A stretch of 64,000 nucleotides of DNA from Macrocybe gigantea (lineage: Eukaryota; Basidiomycota; Agaricomycetes; Agaricales; Callistosporiaceae). The DNA is taken from positions 1 through 64,000 of the forward strand of contig SJRY01000320.1 of NCBI GenBank assembly GCA_011319805.1, given 5' to 3'. This document shows, piece after piece, positions 30,501 through 43,837 of the stretch (its first letter is position 1; every line of letters begins with the position of its first letter). The notes under the pieces are model-generated. The model was not told the DNA's origin and ran no database searches. It saw nothing but the letters and a program-made list of their open reading frames with translations. Made by a program: the position numbers and the translations under genes.

Positions 30501-33500
30501 GTGTCTCCTCGGGTAGCACAGCCTCAGCTGTGGTCCCGGTTCAAGGGGACGCTCATTGATCTCTTCTTTTCGTATTTTCTCTCAGAACGTAAATAGAAAA
30601 TATGTACATATGGACATGCTCCTCTCTACTCTTGGGGGGATTATGATATTTTGTTTTTCCAAGAGCCCGCTTGGAATCTCATAAGACATGCCCCATCTGC
30701 CCACAATGTTGAGGGCGAGGCAGTAATCGGAGGTCCCACCCATCCGGATTGGACCTGCATCGTTTGCCGATCATCTCTCGAGGACCCTCCTCGAGTTATG
30801 GCCTATGTACATAATAGGCTTCGTCGCCTACGTCCATCCCTTCGTCGTGACCTAGTTGATAGCCACGATCTTATGATTATCAGCTTCGCCACCCCTGGTG
30901 AGCCACTCTTTCTCGCTAACACCTACTCTGATGTAGATGCTAGCGCGATTCGTCTTTTGCATGATTGTGCTGAGCGCCCCAATTTCCCCAACTTAGTTTA
31001 TCTCGGAGGGGATTTCAATTGTCATTATGAACTCTGGGATAGAGTTCATAATTCGCAGCGGTCTCGAGGGGAGATGCTGTGTAATGCAGCTCTCGATCTC
31101 AGTCTGGAATGGTTGGAACCTAGCAACCCTAGGCCGACATTCATTTCACATAACCCCGAGCTTCGGCCCTCGGTTATTGACTTGATGTTCATCCCCATTG
31201 ATAGTGGGGATTGCCATCCTCACATGATTGATGCGCTCAAGCTGACATCGGACCATGTCCCATTGTCACTTGTATTGGATGTTCCTCTGCTAGACCTATC
31301 CGTCCAGTGACGAACGCTAAGTAAGGACAGCATGCTGGAGTTTATATCCGATATTGCCGGTGATCTTCTCGGAATGGACATTGTCCCTATCGAGACTAAC
31401 AACGACCTCGAGAGTGTCCTGTCGACACTATCGAAGGCCATTGATCGAGCCTGGAATCGACATTCTAAGGAATGTAAGCTCTCAAAACGGAGTAAGGGTT
31501 GGTGGAACCAGCACTGCTCTGAGACTCTTGATACTTTCAGACAAACCCGGTCTGAAAGAGATCATCGCATCTGGCGGCGAGCTGTCAAAGATGCTAAGCG
31601 CGCCTTCTTTGATCAACGGATCAGGGAGGTTGCAGAAAAATCTCGTCGTCCATGGGATCTAGCTGCATGGACAAAGCAGAGACCCCTACCTGACTACGAA
31701 GCTATCTCGTTCCAGGGACAGCCTTGTAATTCTATCGAAGCACTTTGGAATGCACTTGATAAGTCTTATAATGCTGCGTCTGATCGCACAGTTAATTTGG
31801 ATCGCCTCAACGATCTCGAAGCGCATCCAGTATGGGACTGGGTCCCATTCTCTGCTACCGAGCTCCGAGAGTCCTTAGAGCCCTGTAGCAATACATTGGC
31901 ACCAGGACCAGACCATCTGTCTTGGAACCACATCAAACAGCTGGTGAAATTTCCTCACATAGCTGCATTTATCTTGAACATTGCAAATGCATGTCTAGAT
32001 TTGGGGCACTGGCCCTCTTACTTCAAGCAGAGTTTGTCGGTTATCATTCCGAAACCTGGCAAACCTGCATATGATACCCCGAAAGCCTTTCGTCCGATTG
32101 TGCTTTTGAATACCCTTGGCAAGCTTGTCGAGAAGATGCTGGCATGACGTATGCAGTACGAAGCGACCAAATTTGCTGTCTTCGATCCGAAGCAGTTCGG
32201 CGGCATCCGTCAGAACTCAACTGAGGATGCTGGGGTCTTCCTTACCCATATCATCCGTCAGGGGTGGTCTAAGGGATTCAAAACGAGTGTCATCGCTTTC
32301 GATGTCGCTCAGTATTTTCCTTCACTCAACCATCGTATGTTGGTGAAGATTCTTCAACACGGAGGCTTTGCATGACAGGTGTCAAAGTTCTTTGAATCAT
32401 ATCTCATTGGGCGCAAAACTTCTTATGCCTGGCATAGTGCTATCTCTCCAGAGTTCGATGCTGATGTGGGAGTTGGTCAAGGCTCTGCACTTTCCCCAGT
32501 ATTGTCAGTGCTTTACTTGGCGCCGGTACTGAAGCTTTATCAGAAAGCTGGTGATATGCCAGTAATCATGTCATTCGTCGATGACGGACTGATCATCGCT
32601 CAGTCCAAATCCACATCGGACAATGTTCCGAAGCTGCAGAGGGCTTATGCCTCTGTGCATAACCTCTTCACCGACTTTGGTCTTGTTGTAGAACACAACA
32701 AGACTGAACTACAGCACTTTTCGCGCAATAGTATGGACCCTTGTCCGTCTATTGACTTGGGTTTTGCTCCATTTACAGGCAATACCCCGCTTCGACCCAA
32801 GGATGTCTGGCGATACCTTGGTTTCTTCTTGGATGCGCGCCTCTCGTTTAAGGAGCATGTTCGATTTTATGCCACAAAGGCCCTGACTACAGCCAGAGCC
32901 TTTCAGATGTTAGGCAACTCTGTCCGAGGCTTATCCCCTCAACAGAAATGCATTCTCTACTTGTCGTGCGCGCGTCCCATCGCAACGTACGGCTGTTTAT
33001 TGTGGAACTTCAATGGCATGCATAATGTCGCACTGTTGAAACAACTACGCCAAATGCAGTGCAAAGCATGCATTTGGATTAATGGACAGTTTCGTACCAC
33101 TCCTGAGGGTGCAGCTGAGACAATGGCCTGCGTCGAACCTATCGGCGGGTTCATAAAAAGGCTGAAAGTCAGCTCGTCTGCCCGCTTAGCTAACTCCAAT
33201 CTGAGGCATGCTCTCAGATCCATTAGTACGCCCGCCTCAGTTGGGGGTGACCCATCTAAAGTGAGAAATCTCGCTTCTTTGTCAGACAGACAGCGTGCTG
33301 CGCTCAAGTCCCTACTCAAGGATTTGGTGGATCTGAAACCACCACTCTTTCTAACCACGGATTATTTTGCTGATGCAAATAACCCGGGCAGGCGGCTTGT
33401 CGATGAGTTTGGCAGTCGCTTTGAGATCCATAAGTTACTTGGCCGAGACGAGGACTCGGTCAAGGCTTACCGCGCATCGCTGGATCAAACACTTTCCCAG

Positions 33501-34403
33501 TGTTCGATCCAGCATGATTGCTCTTATGTGAGTAGTGATGGCTCCATGCCTGCGAAAGCAGAAGTGCCATTTAAGCAGTCTGTGTCAGCTTCACGTATTT
33601 ATCGCGAGGGCAGGCTGGTCTCCGAGATTCGTCAGCCAGTTGGTAAATCAACGAGCAATGATGCTGAGCTTATTGGGTTGCGAGTGGCAATCCAAAAGGC
33701 TATCACACAAGATGGAGTTAATTCTGTCGTGTGCTTTTTGGATTCGATGAATGCAATTAATCGCATCATCGATTGCAACCCCCACTCTGTGCAGTCACAT
33801 TCTATTGCACTTTGTGCATCACTGGAAGCTTGGCTCTCTGAGTCCGAGCAGTGCCGGATTGAATTCTGGCACATCCCTTCCAAATGGAAGTGGGCAATAC
33901 AAGTCGAGGCCCACGAGCTTGCCCGGAGCCTGGATGTTCCCCTGGGACTTCGTCCCCTCTATACCACCGATGGCCTTCGAAAGGAGGCTGACGATGATAT
34001 GCATAGCACTTGGTTCCAGAATTCTGGGAACAAGAAATACATTGGTGCTTCCACATTTCGCTTTCACGAAGCAGGAAAGCCAAATTCCTATGAACGCCCC
34101 TCTCAGAAGAGAATGGGCTTCATGAAGTTAGTGACAGATAACGAGCTTTATGCTCGCTGTTCACGTCTCGCATGCGGCCATGCTCTGATCAATGCGTATC
34201 AGGCACGGTTTAATTTTGTCGATAGCGATTTATGCTCTTGCGGATGAGGGGCTGAGGACTCCGTCCACGTCATGACTCAGTGCCGTAACTGGCACAGGCC
34301 AACTGAACGCCAGTTCGACGCCTTTGTGCGTCACTAGTTCATTAAGTACCTGACATCTAATAAGGCTGCAGGTGCTTTCATTCCGGATCCAGGTGGCGGG
34401 TGA
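30497..34403 (+). pseudogene. LINE ORF2 polyprotein, several nonsense codons
   Basis: Complete in length: endonuclease, RT (FVDD at about 32575-32586), RNase H and C-terminal zinc motif. A 1-bp loss near 30537 breaks the start. TGA codons replacing CGA lie at 31308-31310, 32145-32147, 32376-32378 and 34245-34247, and TAG replaces TGG at about 34336. The stretch 32379-34247 is open for 622 codons, covering RT motif C to RNase H. All the CGA lesions are CpG transitions, so the coding sequence is otherwise well kept. Confidence 0.87.
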
Positions 34404-34795
34404 CTGCCGTTCTGTAGCGGAGATCATCCGGGGTGACCTGGACAATCTGGAAACAGTCGGGTCAGTGACCGAAGCACTGACCAAGCGTTATGCGATCTGC
34501 AAACTCTGCAACAGTATCGTTATAGGTCCTCTTGGACCTTTTACATGGAATTGACCACAACCGGCCCTCTGGGGCTGGGGGACGGTGCTCGAGCGAGTGA
34601 GTACACGCGAGCTCGAGCCATATGGTTCAAGCGCGGGCACGAGAGAGCAGGGCAGTGTAGCCCTCCATGTAGCTCCCTTCAGTCTGTTTTATCTCGGACT
34701 AGTCATATTTATCGTAGATACCTGGGTGTATTTACAAGCGGACTGCCACCGTGCACCACTATATAAATTGTTGATATAAAAAAAAAAAAAAAAAA

Positions 34796-35169
34796 CCTCT
34801 GGGTTGGGGGACCGTGAGCATCAATTCAGTATGGTGTTTGACAAAGCAAACACTGAGCTTTATTGCATATCACAGTTTCTGTGACACCTGCCATTATGGG
34901 CCCTTTTGGACCCTTTACATGGAATTGACCATGTCCGGCTCTTAGGAGCTGGGGGACATGGGCCGAGCAGGTGAGCCAGCATGAGCGCGAGCCTAAGAGG
35001 TGCGCGCATGGGCACGAGAGAGCAGGGTTAGTGCGCCCTCCATGACCATCTCCTCAGTCTGGGTTATATTCGGACTAGTTGTATTTATCATAGGTACCTC
35101 TGTGTATTTACAAGCCAACTGCCACCAAGCACCACTATATAAATTGTTGATTTAAAAAAAAAAAAAAAA
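34796..35169 (+). mobile_element. LINE 3' fragment, older subfamily
   Basis: Only the 3'UTR of a second LINE subfamily, starting inside its first 3'UTR module, containing the second hairpin module (34895-34955) and ending in the common ATAAATTGTTGATTT tail plus poly(A) (35154-35169). Confidence 0.82.
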
Positions 35170-35189
35170 CAAAAGGAATAAAAGTCTAT

Positions 35190-36782
35190 ACAGGAATGCT
35201 ATCGGCATTGTGATCTTCCCTGAAGGGGATTGGTTCCTTCATGGTGAAGCCAAGGCTGCAGCCGAATCTCTCGCTGCCCTCAAGGCTTGGACTTTGAAGG
35301 TTGGCTCATCCTCCGTCTCCATCCCAGCAGGATATCAGTATGCTATCACCAAGAGCATTGTGACTTTGGTCAGCAGTGCCGGCGACATCAACATGTTCTC
35401 TGTTTCTATGCTTGATGGGCCTCAGCACCCCCTTGGAAGGCATTTGCAAGAAATTGTCAATGCTCACCTCTCTTCTTGTAGAAAAGCGACTCAGTTTGCT
35501 GACCCTCACACCTCTCCTTCTAGCACTGTATGCCTGGAAGACTCTCGTTCGAACATGGGTGCTCACCCTCCAAGACCACCTCAGAATCTGAACCACCCCC
35601 CTCCACCACAACTGCGATCTCACTCCCAAACCCCAGGTTGTGGACCGCCCCCTCCTGTCAATTGGGCTACTCGCTCCACTGCTGGCAAGCATTCCTATGT
35701 GCAAGCCTTGGCCCAACCTGCCAATACCCCCGCTGAAGCTATCGTAGCTTTGGCAAAGACTTTTCCACACCTTCCCACAGAGAAGACCATCTCCTTGCAA
35801 AAGGAAGCGACCAGGGAGCCTTCCAGACCACCCAAGAAGAAGGCAAAGTCCACCTCTCATGGTCCATCCTGACGTAATGTCAGGGTGACCTTCACTTTCC
35901 CTGCAGACAACGCTTCTGTTGCTGCTGGAACTCTTCTTTCTGCCTTCAATCAAGGGCTGACTGCTGGCAAATCCTGGATCCGATGTGAATCCATCCAGGA
36001 TCACTCCGCCTCCTTGTTTTCTTGTCTGATGATGAAGGTGGCATCACCTAAAGACCTCAGCATTCTGCATGAGGCTGCTCTTTGGTGTGCTCCAGCCAGA
36101 TCTACTGTCAAGCTTGCTATTCCTATGAGCATTTCTTATGTGAAACTGCTCGACGTACCATACTTCAATGCTGATGGAAGTGTCATCACGGCCCGGCAAG
36201 CATACGAGATCCTTAGAGATTCCTTGTTCTTAGATCTCATCACTCTCATTGGAGTTCCGTGCGTCATGTGCAACTCCAAGAATTCTGATACTGTGACTGT
36301 CTGGTTCAATATCAAGGACATGTCAACTGGCCAGAATGTCAAGGCTCTGGACAACTGCACCGTTATGGTCCAGAACTGGAGATGCCACTCTCTCATCACT
36401 GGGAGTGCCTCTCTGTGAACATTGTTGGTGTTGGGGATACTCCGCTTTGAAGTGTAACTAACAATCACTCTGATGCCCAATCTGTAGGGAATCCCATAGG
36501 AAGGAGCACCACCACACACTTGCATCCTGCTGCAAGGCAAGACCCAAGGCCAATCCTCCTCATGAGGCAACTCTGGCAGGCCAGCCCTGCCCACATGCTC
36601 TGAAGTGTCTTAGCTGCAGCAAAGACCACTCCACTGACGACTGGAAGTGCACCTTCTGGAAGAACCGTTTTAATCCCGAGTGGATCAAACAACACTATCA
36701 GCTGGTACGTGATCGAGCACGGTCAAGTCCCAAATATCCTAATGCCTCCCCGCAGCATAATGTGGAGGCCGACACATCATGA
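35190..36782 (+). pseudogene. LINE ORF1 of copy C, decayed
   Basis: Begins near the NAIGIVIFPEGDWFLHGEAK block (ORF1 residue ~90) and runs through the Pro-rich spacer, basic KKKAKS stretch, the central region and the zinc knuckles (near 36415-36660) to TGA 36780-36782. Breaks: TGA at 35871-35873 (CGT/CGA in relatives), a short deletion near 36385, and a TAA in the first knuckle region near 36459. Amino-acid divergence from copies 1-9 marks an older subfamily. Confidence 0.82.
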
Positions 36783-39700
36783 GCAACACCTCCAGTGGAT
36801 CAGCCCCAGCTGTTGTCCCTGGGTTGGGCAGACACTCTTTGATTTCTTCATTTCATATTTTCTCTTAAAATGTAAATAGGAAATATGTATATATCGACGT
36901 TCTCCTCTCCACTCTTGGAGAGGACTATGATATCTTGTTTCTCCAAGAACCCACTTGGAACCTGCTAAGACAAGCCCCATCAGTGCACAGCACTGACGGT
37001 GAGCCAGTAATCGGAGGTCCCAGTCATTCTGACTGGACTTGCATCATCCGCTGCTCATCATATGAGGATCCGCCTCATGTGATGGCATACATTCACAACT
37101 GCTTATATCGGTTGCATCCCTCCCTTAGACGTGATCTTGTCGATAGTTGCAATCTGATGATTATCAGCTTCTCCACTCTGGGGGAGCCTCTATTCCTCGC
37201 AAACGCCTACTCTGATGTAGACAGAAGTGCTATTCACCTGCTGCATGATTGTGCTGAAAGACCTGACTTCTCCAACCTATCTTATCTAGGAGGGGACTTC
37301 AACTGTTATTATAAACTCTGGGACGGAGTCCATACCTCACAGCGTACACAAGGAGAGATGTTGTATAATGCAGCGCTTAGAGAGTGTTCTTCAAACTCTC
37401 TCCAAATCTATTGATCATGCTTGGGACCTCTACTCCAAGGAGTGCAAGCTATCGAAGTGGAGCAAAGGCTAGTGGAACCAGCATTGTTCTGAGACTCTGG
37501 ACACCTTCAGGCAGACCCAGTCTGAAGGTGACCATTGCATCTGGTAGCGAGCTATTAAAGATGCCAAGTGCACCTTCTTTGATCAGCAAATCAAGAAAGT
37601 TGCTGAAAAGTCACGACATCCATGGGATCTAGCTGCATGGACGAAGCAAAGGCTGCTTCCGGCCTATGAGGCTATCTCCTTTTGGGGGCAACCTTGCAAT
37701 TCCATCAAGTCGCTTTGGAATGCGCTCGACAAATCTTACAATGCTGTGTCTGACAGATCAGTTAATCTGGATAAGCTTGACGAGCTTGAGCCTCATCCAA
37801 TTTAGGACTGGGTCCTGTTTTCTGCTGCAGAACTCCGAGAGTCCTTGGAGCCATGCAGCAATACGTCCGCTCCAGGACCTGATTATCTGTCATGGGGCCA
37901 TATTAAGCAGCTGGTGAAATTCCCTCACCTGGCTGATTTCATCTTGAACATTGCTAATGCATGTTTGGAACTGGGCCACTGGCCCTCTTACTTTAAGCAG
38001 AGCTTGTCGGTGATCATTCCGAAACCCGGCAAACCTGCATATGATACCCCAAAAGCCTTTCATCTGATTGTGTTTTGAATACCCTTGGCAAACTCATCAA
38101 GAAAATGCTGGCACAGCGTATGCAATATGAAGCAACCAAATTTGCTGTCTTCAATCCGAAGCAGTTTGGTGGCATCTGGCAGAACTCTACGGAGGATGCT
38201 GGTATCTTCCTAACCTATATTATCTGGCAAGGCTGGCTAAAGGGTCTCAAGACGAGCATCATTGCTTTCGATGTCACTCAATATTTTCCCTCTCTCAACC
38301 ATCATATATTGGTGAGGATACTTCAACATGGGGGCTTTGCACGGCAAGTGTCTAAGTTCTTTGAGTCTTACCTCGTCAGGCATAAAACTTCTTATGCTTG
38401 GCATAGTGCCATCTCACCAGAGTTTGATGCCGATGTTGGTGTCGGCCAAGGCTCTGCTCTATCTCCAGTACTGTCAGCCTTGTATTTGGCACCAGTACTG
38501 AAAATATACCAGAAGGTTGACAATATGCTGACCATCATGTCATTTGTGGATGACGGGCTGATTATTGCTCAGTCCAAATCCATCCTGGACAATGTTCCAA
38601 AGCTTCAGAGGGTGTACACGTCAGTGCACAACCTCTTTACAGACTTCAGTCTTGTTGTCGAGCACAACAAAACCAAACTGCAGCACTTCTCGTGCAATAG
38701 CAAGGATCCCTATCCTTCTATTGACTTGGGTTTTGCCTCATTTACGAGCAACACTCCCTTACAGCCCAAGGATGTTTGGAGATACCTTGGGTTCTTCCTT
38801 GATGCGTGCCTATCCTTTAAGGAGCATGTCCGTTTCTATGCAACGAAAGCGCTGACTACTGCCAGGGCTTTCCACATGTTGGGCAATTCTGTATGAGGTT
38901 TATCTCCTCAACAGAAGCACATTCTTTACCTGTCATACATGCATCCTATCACAATGTACGGCTCTTTGCTATGGAACTTCAATGGCATGTGTAATGTCAC
39001 ACTGTTGAAGCAGTTATGCCAGATGCAATGTAAAGCATGCATTTGGATCAATGGTCAGTTCTGCACCACTCTGGAGAGTGCGGCTGAAACAATGGCCTGT
39101 GTCGAGCCTATCGCTGGATTCATCAAGCATCTGAAAGTCAGGTCCTCTGCCCAGCTGGCCAATTCCAATCTGAGGCATGCCCTCAGATCTTTAACTACCC
39201 CACCTGCAGTGGGGGGTGATCCTTCGAGGTCAAAGAATTTGACCTCCCTCTCGGACAGGCAGTGCAATGCACTCAAGTCTTCCCTCAAGGATTTGGCGGA
39301 CCTTAAACCACCTAACTTTTTATCCATAGACTATTCTGCAGATGTGAATAATCCGGGCAGGCGGCTTGTTGATGAATTCAGCAGTCGCCTTGAGATCCAT
39401 AAGCTCCTTGGCAGAGACGAAGACTCTGTTAAGGCTTATTATACATTGCTCGAACAGGCACTTGCCGAGTGCCAGGTTGAGCCTAATTGTGTATATATGA
39501 GTAGTGATGGCACCATGCCCATGAAAGCAGATATACTTAGGCAATCAGTCTATTCATCCTGGGTTTACCGAGGCAATACACTTGCCACTTTGCCGACAGG
39601 CTGACAAGTTTCAAAGACAAGTGATGACTCCAAGCTGATTGGATTGTGCATGTCAATTCAAAAGGCCACCACACAAGATGGAGTTACATCCATCATGTGC

Positions 39701-40904
39701 TTCCTCAACTCGATGAATGCTATCAACCACATCGTCGATTGCAACCCCCACTCTGCACAATCGCACTCTATTGCCCTGTGCACTTCACTGCATGCTTGGC
39801 TCTCCCAGTCCGAGCTGCACCAGATTACATTCTGGCACGTCCCCTCCCAATAGAAGTGGGCCATTCAGGTTGAAGCACACAACTCTGCTCGTGAGCTCAA
39901 CATTCCCTGGGACTCTGTCCCCTCTACACCACTGACGCACTCCGGAAGGAGGCGGACGATGATATGCACACCTCCTGGTTCCATAATTCTGGAATCAAGA
40001 AATATATTGGCACCTCTACATTTCGATTCCACAATGTGGGAAAGCCACTGGTTCATTAAGTACCTAACATCTAATAAGGCAGCGGGTGCTTTTATCCTAG
40101 ATCCAGGGGGCGGGTAACCATGTCCTCGCAGCAGAGGATGCTAAGGGTTATGGCTCCTTGTGGGGCCTTTGCACGGAAGTAACTGCAACCGGCCCTTGGG
40201 CTAGGGGACCCAGAGCATCTATTCATCATGGTGCTTGACGAAAGCAAACACCGAGCTTCATTGCGCAGTGCATGCTCTGCGACACCTGTCATTATGGGCC
40301 CTTTGGGACCCTTTACGTGGAATTGACCACGTCTGGCTCCTAGGAGCTGGGGGACGTGGGCCGAGCGAGTGAGCCAGCATGAACGCGTGCCTATGAGGCA
40401 TGCATATGGGCAGGAGGCAACAGGGTGAATATGCCCTCTATGTACATCCCTTCAGTCTGGTTTCATTCGGACTAGTCGTATTTATTGTAGGTACCAATGT
40501 GTATTTACAAGCGGACTGCCATCGAGCACCGCTATAAAAATTGTTGATTTAAAAAAAAAAAAAAAAAAAATGTGGGAAAGCCAGAGTCCTATGAGTGTCC
40601 GCTTCACAAAAGAACAGGGTTCATGAAATTGGTGACAGGCAATGAGCTGTTCACTCATTGCTGTCACGTTGCATGCGGACACATGCCGATCAATGTGTAT
40701 CGAGCATGGTTCAACTTTGTCGAGAGTGATGAATGCTCCTGCAGATGAGGGCCCGAAGACCCCATCCATGTCACGACCCTGTGCTGTAATTGGACCAGGC
40801 CAAGCGAATGCCAGTACGATGCCTTTGTGCATTCCTGGTTCATTAAGTACCTCACATCGAATAAGGTGGCAGGTGCTTTTAGCCCGGATCTGGGGGGCAG
40901 GTAA
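36779..40904 (+). pseudogene. LINE ORF2 of copy C, decayed and split
   Basis: Start overlaps ORF1 as ATGA. The endonuclease N-half (QEPTWN, GGDFNCYYKLWD near 37290) is present, but about 0.4 kb containing the SDH box is deleted near 37378. RT is readable from 37845 (IPKPGK near 38020, GQGSALSP near 38450, FVDD near 38540), with TGA at 38894-38896 and a 1-bp loss near 38075. RNase H lies at about 39500-39930, with stops at 39602 and 39851. The C-terminal zinc motif (CSC) is after the nested LINE near 40735, with TGA at 40746. Stop TAA 40902-40904. Confidence 0.83.
40048..40570 (+). mobile_element. 5'-truncated LINE insertion with target duplication
   Basis: 523-bp LINE 3' end (last codons of ORF2, doubled 3'UTR module, ATTGTTGATTT tail, poly(A) 40551-40570) inserted in RNase H-zinc linker sequence of copy C. 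The target words AATGTGGGAAAGCCA are duplicated at 40033-40047 and 40569-40583, direct evidence of target-primed reverse transcription. Confidence 0.92.
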
Positions 40905-41347
40905 CCGCCCTTTTGCAGCAGGGGTTACTCAGGCTTATGGCTCCTTTTGGGGCCTTTGCATGGAAGTGACCGCAGCCAGCCTTCGGGCTGGGGGACTCAG
41001 AGCATCAAGTCAGCATGGTGTTTGATGAAAGCGAACACCGAGCTTCATTGCGATCCACAGACTTTGCGATACCTGTTATTATGGGCCCTTTCAGACCCTT
41101 TACATGGAACTGACCACATCCGGCTCTTAGGCACTGGGGGACGCAGATCAAGCCGGCAAGTTAGCACAAGTGGCTCGGGCATGGGCAGGAGACAGCAGGG
41201 TTAGTGCGTCCTCTATGTACATCCCCTCAGTCTGGTTTCGGTCGGACTAGTTGTATTTATTGTAGGTACCGTTGTGTATTTACAAGTGGACTGCCACTGA
41301 GCACCGCTTTATAAATTGTCGATTTAAAAAAAAAAAAAAAAAAAAAA

Positions 41348-42224
41348 GCTTGAGCCCCATTGTGTATATACCAGTAGCAAAAGCAGATATGCTCAATAAA
41401 CAGTCAGTGTACTCTTTCCAGGTCTACCAGGGCACTAAACTTATCCAGAAAGTATGTCGGCCTGTCAGTAAAGCATCTAGCAATGATTCTGAGCTGATTG
41501 GATTATGTATATCAATCCAAAAGGCCAGCGCACAAAATGGAGTTACATCCATCATATGCTTTCTTGACTCCATGAATGTGATAAATCACATTGGAGAGCG
41601 ATGAATGCTCTTGCAGACGTGGGCCTGAGGACTCCATCTATATTATAACTTTGTGCCGGAACTGGAACAGGCCAACTGAATGCCAGTATGACACCTTTGT
41701 GTATTCCTGGTTTGTTAAGTACCTAACATTGAATAAGGTGGCAGGTGCTTTCATTCTGAATCCAGAGGGAGGGTAACTGTTCCTTTACAGCAGGGGATTC
41801 TCTGGATTGTAGCTCCTTATGGGGCCTTTGCATAGAAGTAACTGCAACCAGCCCTTGGACTGGGGGACTCAGAGCATCAAGTCAGCATGGCATTTGATGA
41901 AAGTGAACACCAAGCTTCAATGCACATTGCAGATTCTTCGACATCTGTCATTATAGGCCCTTTTGGACCCTCTGCATGGAATTGACCACTTCTGGCTCTT
42001 AGGAGCTGGGGGACATAGACTGAGAGAACAAGTAAGCATGGGCATAAGCCTCAGTAGCACAGGCACAGGCAGGAGACATCAGGGTTAGTGTGCCCTCTAT
42101 GTTTATCCCTTTGCTTCTGTATCATTGGACACATTGTACTTATCATAGATACCCTCGTGTATGTACAAGCAGACTGCTACCAAGCACTACTATAGAAATT
42201 GTTAAATTAAAAAAAAAAAAAAAA
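41348..42224 (+). mobile_element. LINE copy E (older subfamily, fragment)
   Basis: 5'-truncated copy starting in RNase H, with an internal deletion joining MNVINHI directly to the C-terminal ESDECSC zinc motif near 41590. ORF2 ends at TAA near 41774. The 3'UTR has two hairpin modules, and the poly(A) is 42209-42224. Its start (GCTTGAGCC) directly follows the poly(A) of copy C. Confidence 0.83.
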
Positions 42225-42840
42225 CTGAGATCCTTAGTGAAGGAGCAGTACAACTCATTGCAGAACTTTTCCTAGAAGGAGAATATGGGATAAGCCAAGA
42301 AGAGCTGTGGTCAGATCAGAATCTTCTTGCCAAAGAAGAGGATAAACCTATTTGCAAGAAAACAAGAGAAGAATGAATACAAGCCTGGGACTTTAGGTGA
42401 CAACAGATCAAGAACTATAATCACTGAATGCAGGAAGAAGACATATTGATATAGAGAGGACATGATGCACAGAGCATATAACAAAACTCCTTCAGAGGAC
42501 CAATCCACTGAAACACAGCATAATGAGGGAATCACACCACTGTGGAGAAAGTAAGCAATAGCAACTGGGATGAATACTATTGGTAGAGGGAGTAAAAAGG
42601 ATTACTACAGACAAATAGACTGACCACTGTAGAGTGGGCCAATTTTGAACAAGCCTGTAGAATCATAGGAGTCAACCTAGACTACTAGAAAGAACAAAGA
42701 GAGGAATGAAGACAGAAACAGATTTAAGAACAGCAAGCCTAAGTACAAGCACAATAGACCCAACTAAATACATCCAACTACAGCAGACCTAAGAACAGAA
42801 GAACCAGGACCAAGACAACAATAAAGAAACTCCCTAAAGG
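42225..42840 (+). other. G1 leader, no gene seen
   Basis: 616 bp of A-rich sequence between the LINE tail and the G1 gag ATG. No open frame of note, no LTR and no primer site recognised; most likely the untranslated leader of G1. Confidence 0.55.
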
Positions 42841-43690
42841 ATGACAACAGAATACAAGGGAATTATTGCTGATCTAAAATCCTTCACAGGAGATCGAACA
42901 GCCTTCAACATTTGGTGGAGGAAGATAAAACTCTACATAACTGCACATGGAGATCTCACAGATACACAGAAGATCAGAGCAGTCTTGTTCAGAATGACTG
43001 ATAGACCAGGAGCCCACTGGGCATTAAAGAAGATTGACACTACCACCAATCAAAGCACATGGGCTGACTTCATAATCAAGATAGAGACATGATTCAGCCA
43101 CATCACAAGCAGGAAGCAAGCTATTCAATATTAGACAGGGAAACCAATCCATCGATGAATTTCTGGATGAATTCATAGACCTTGCAGAGAAAGCAGGAAT
43201 GATGGGAACAGCCTCTCATTTCTTACTCCAAAAGAGCTTAAACTGGAGGACAGCAGAAGCAGTACACTCAATTTCCGCACTCCCAACAGATGGAGATGAG
43301 TATATCAAGACAGTTCAAGTGATTGGATAAAACATCAATAAACACAGAAATGTAATGAGAGGAGAATTCACAAGCAATCAGCACAAGCCTGGAAATCCAA
43401 ACCAAGGAGCAGGACAGGCAATGGAAGTTGACAAAGTATGAAGTAACAATTGCTTCAATTGCAATAAGCCAGAGCATCTTTTATGAAATTGCCCAGAACT
43501 GTGAAAAGAAGTAGCAAATGTCGTATGTTTCAACTGCAGCTTGAAGGGACATTATGCATGGAACTGCAAGAAGAAAAAGAAAGGAAAATCCTGAGTCAGA
43601 GAAGTGAAAGAAGAAGGAGAGGATGAAGAAGACAAGGACAAAGAAAGCTCTGACAAAGAGGGTTTTGTCGAAGGGTTCAACTAGGAGGTG
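42841..43690 (+). pseudogene. G1 gag
   Basis: Gag-type protein starting MTTEYKGIIADLKSFTGDR at 42841, with the capsid-like FNIWWRKIKLYI stretch. A TGA stops it at 43090-43092, and stops recur afterwards. Two CCHC knuckles remain readable: CFNCNKPEHLL*NC (43451-43492, with TGA inside) and CFNCSLKGHYAWNC (43526-43567), followed by a Lys-rich and an acidic tail. Gag packages element RNA. Dead. Confidence 0.8.
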
Positions 43691-43837
43691 CTAAATTGCA
43701 ACCCATACAGCTGAAACAGACTTGCTTCAATACCAGATATAGATCATCCCATACTCTGAAATACACCATTTCTACAAAGCAATCTGAAGCACCAAGGGAA
43801 ACCATCTGAGGTGACAAATCATCCAACAGGAAAAAAC

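Larger units (their letters stand above)
28445..34795 (+). mobile_element. Tad1-like LINE, copy 9 (full length)
   Basis: Second full-length copy: 5' end at 28445, ORF1 from 28640, ORF2 30497-34403, 3'UTR with hairpins, poly(A) to 34795. About 6.35 kb. The right flank is an older LINE 3'UTR (34796 on), the left flank the promoter-like module. No target duplication. Confidence 0.9.
35171..41347 (+). mobile_element. Tad1-like LINE, copy C (older subfamily, 5'-truncated)
   Basis: LINE starting in mid ORF1, with diverged ORF1 and ORF2 and its own poly(A) at 41326-41347. It is interrupted at 40048-40570 by a 5'-truncated LINE with target duplication. An internal deletion near 37378 removes about 0.4 kb of the endonuclease. 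Its 3'UTR carries two tandem hairpin modules instead of one. Confidence 0.87.

Noticed and set aside
1..42224. Host gene exons between LINE copies
   Set aside because: Almost all of this region is assigned to LINE, TRIM or SINE sequence; the short remaining gaps contain no believable coding sequence with splice sites.
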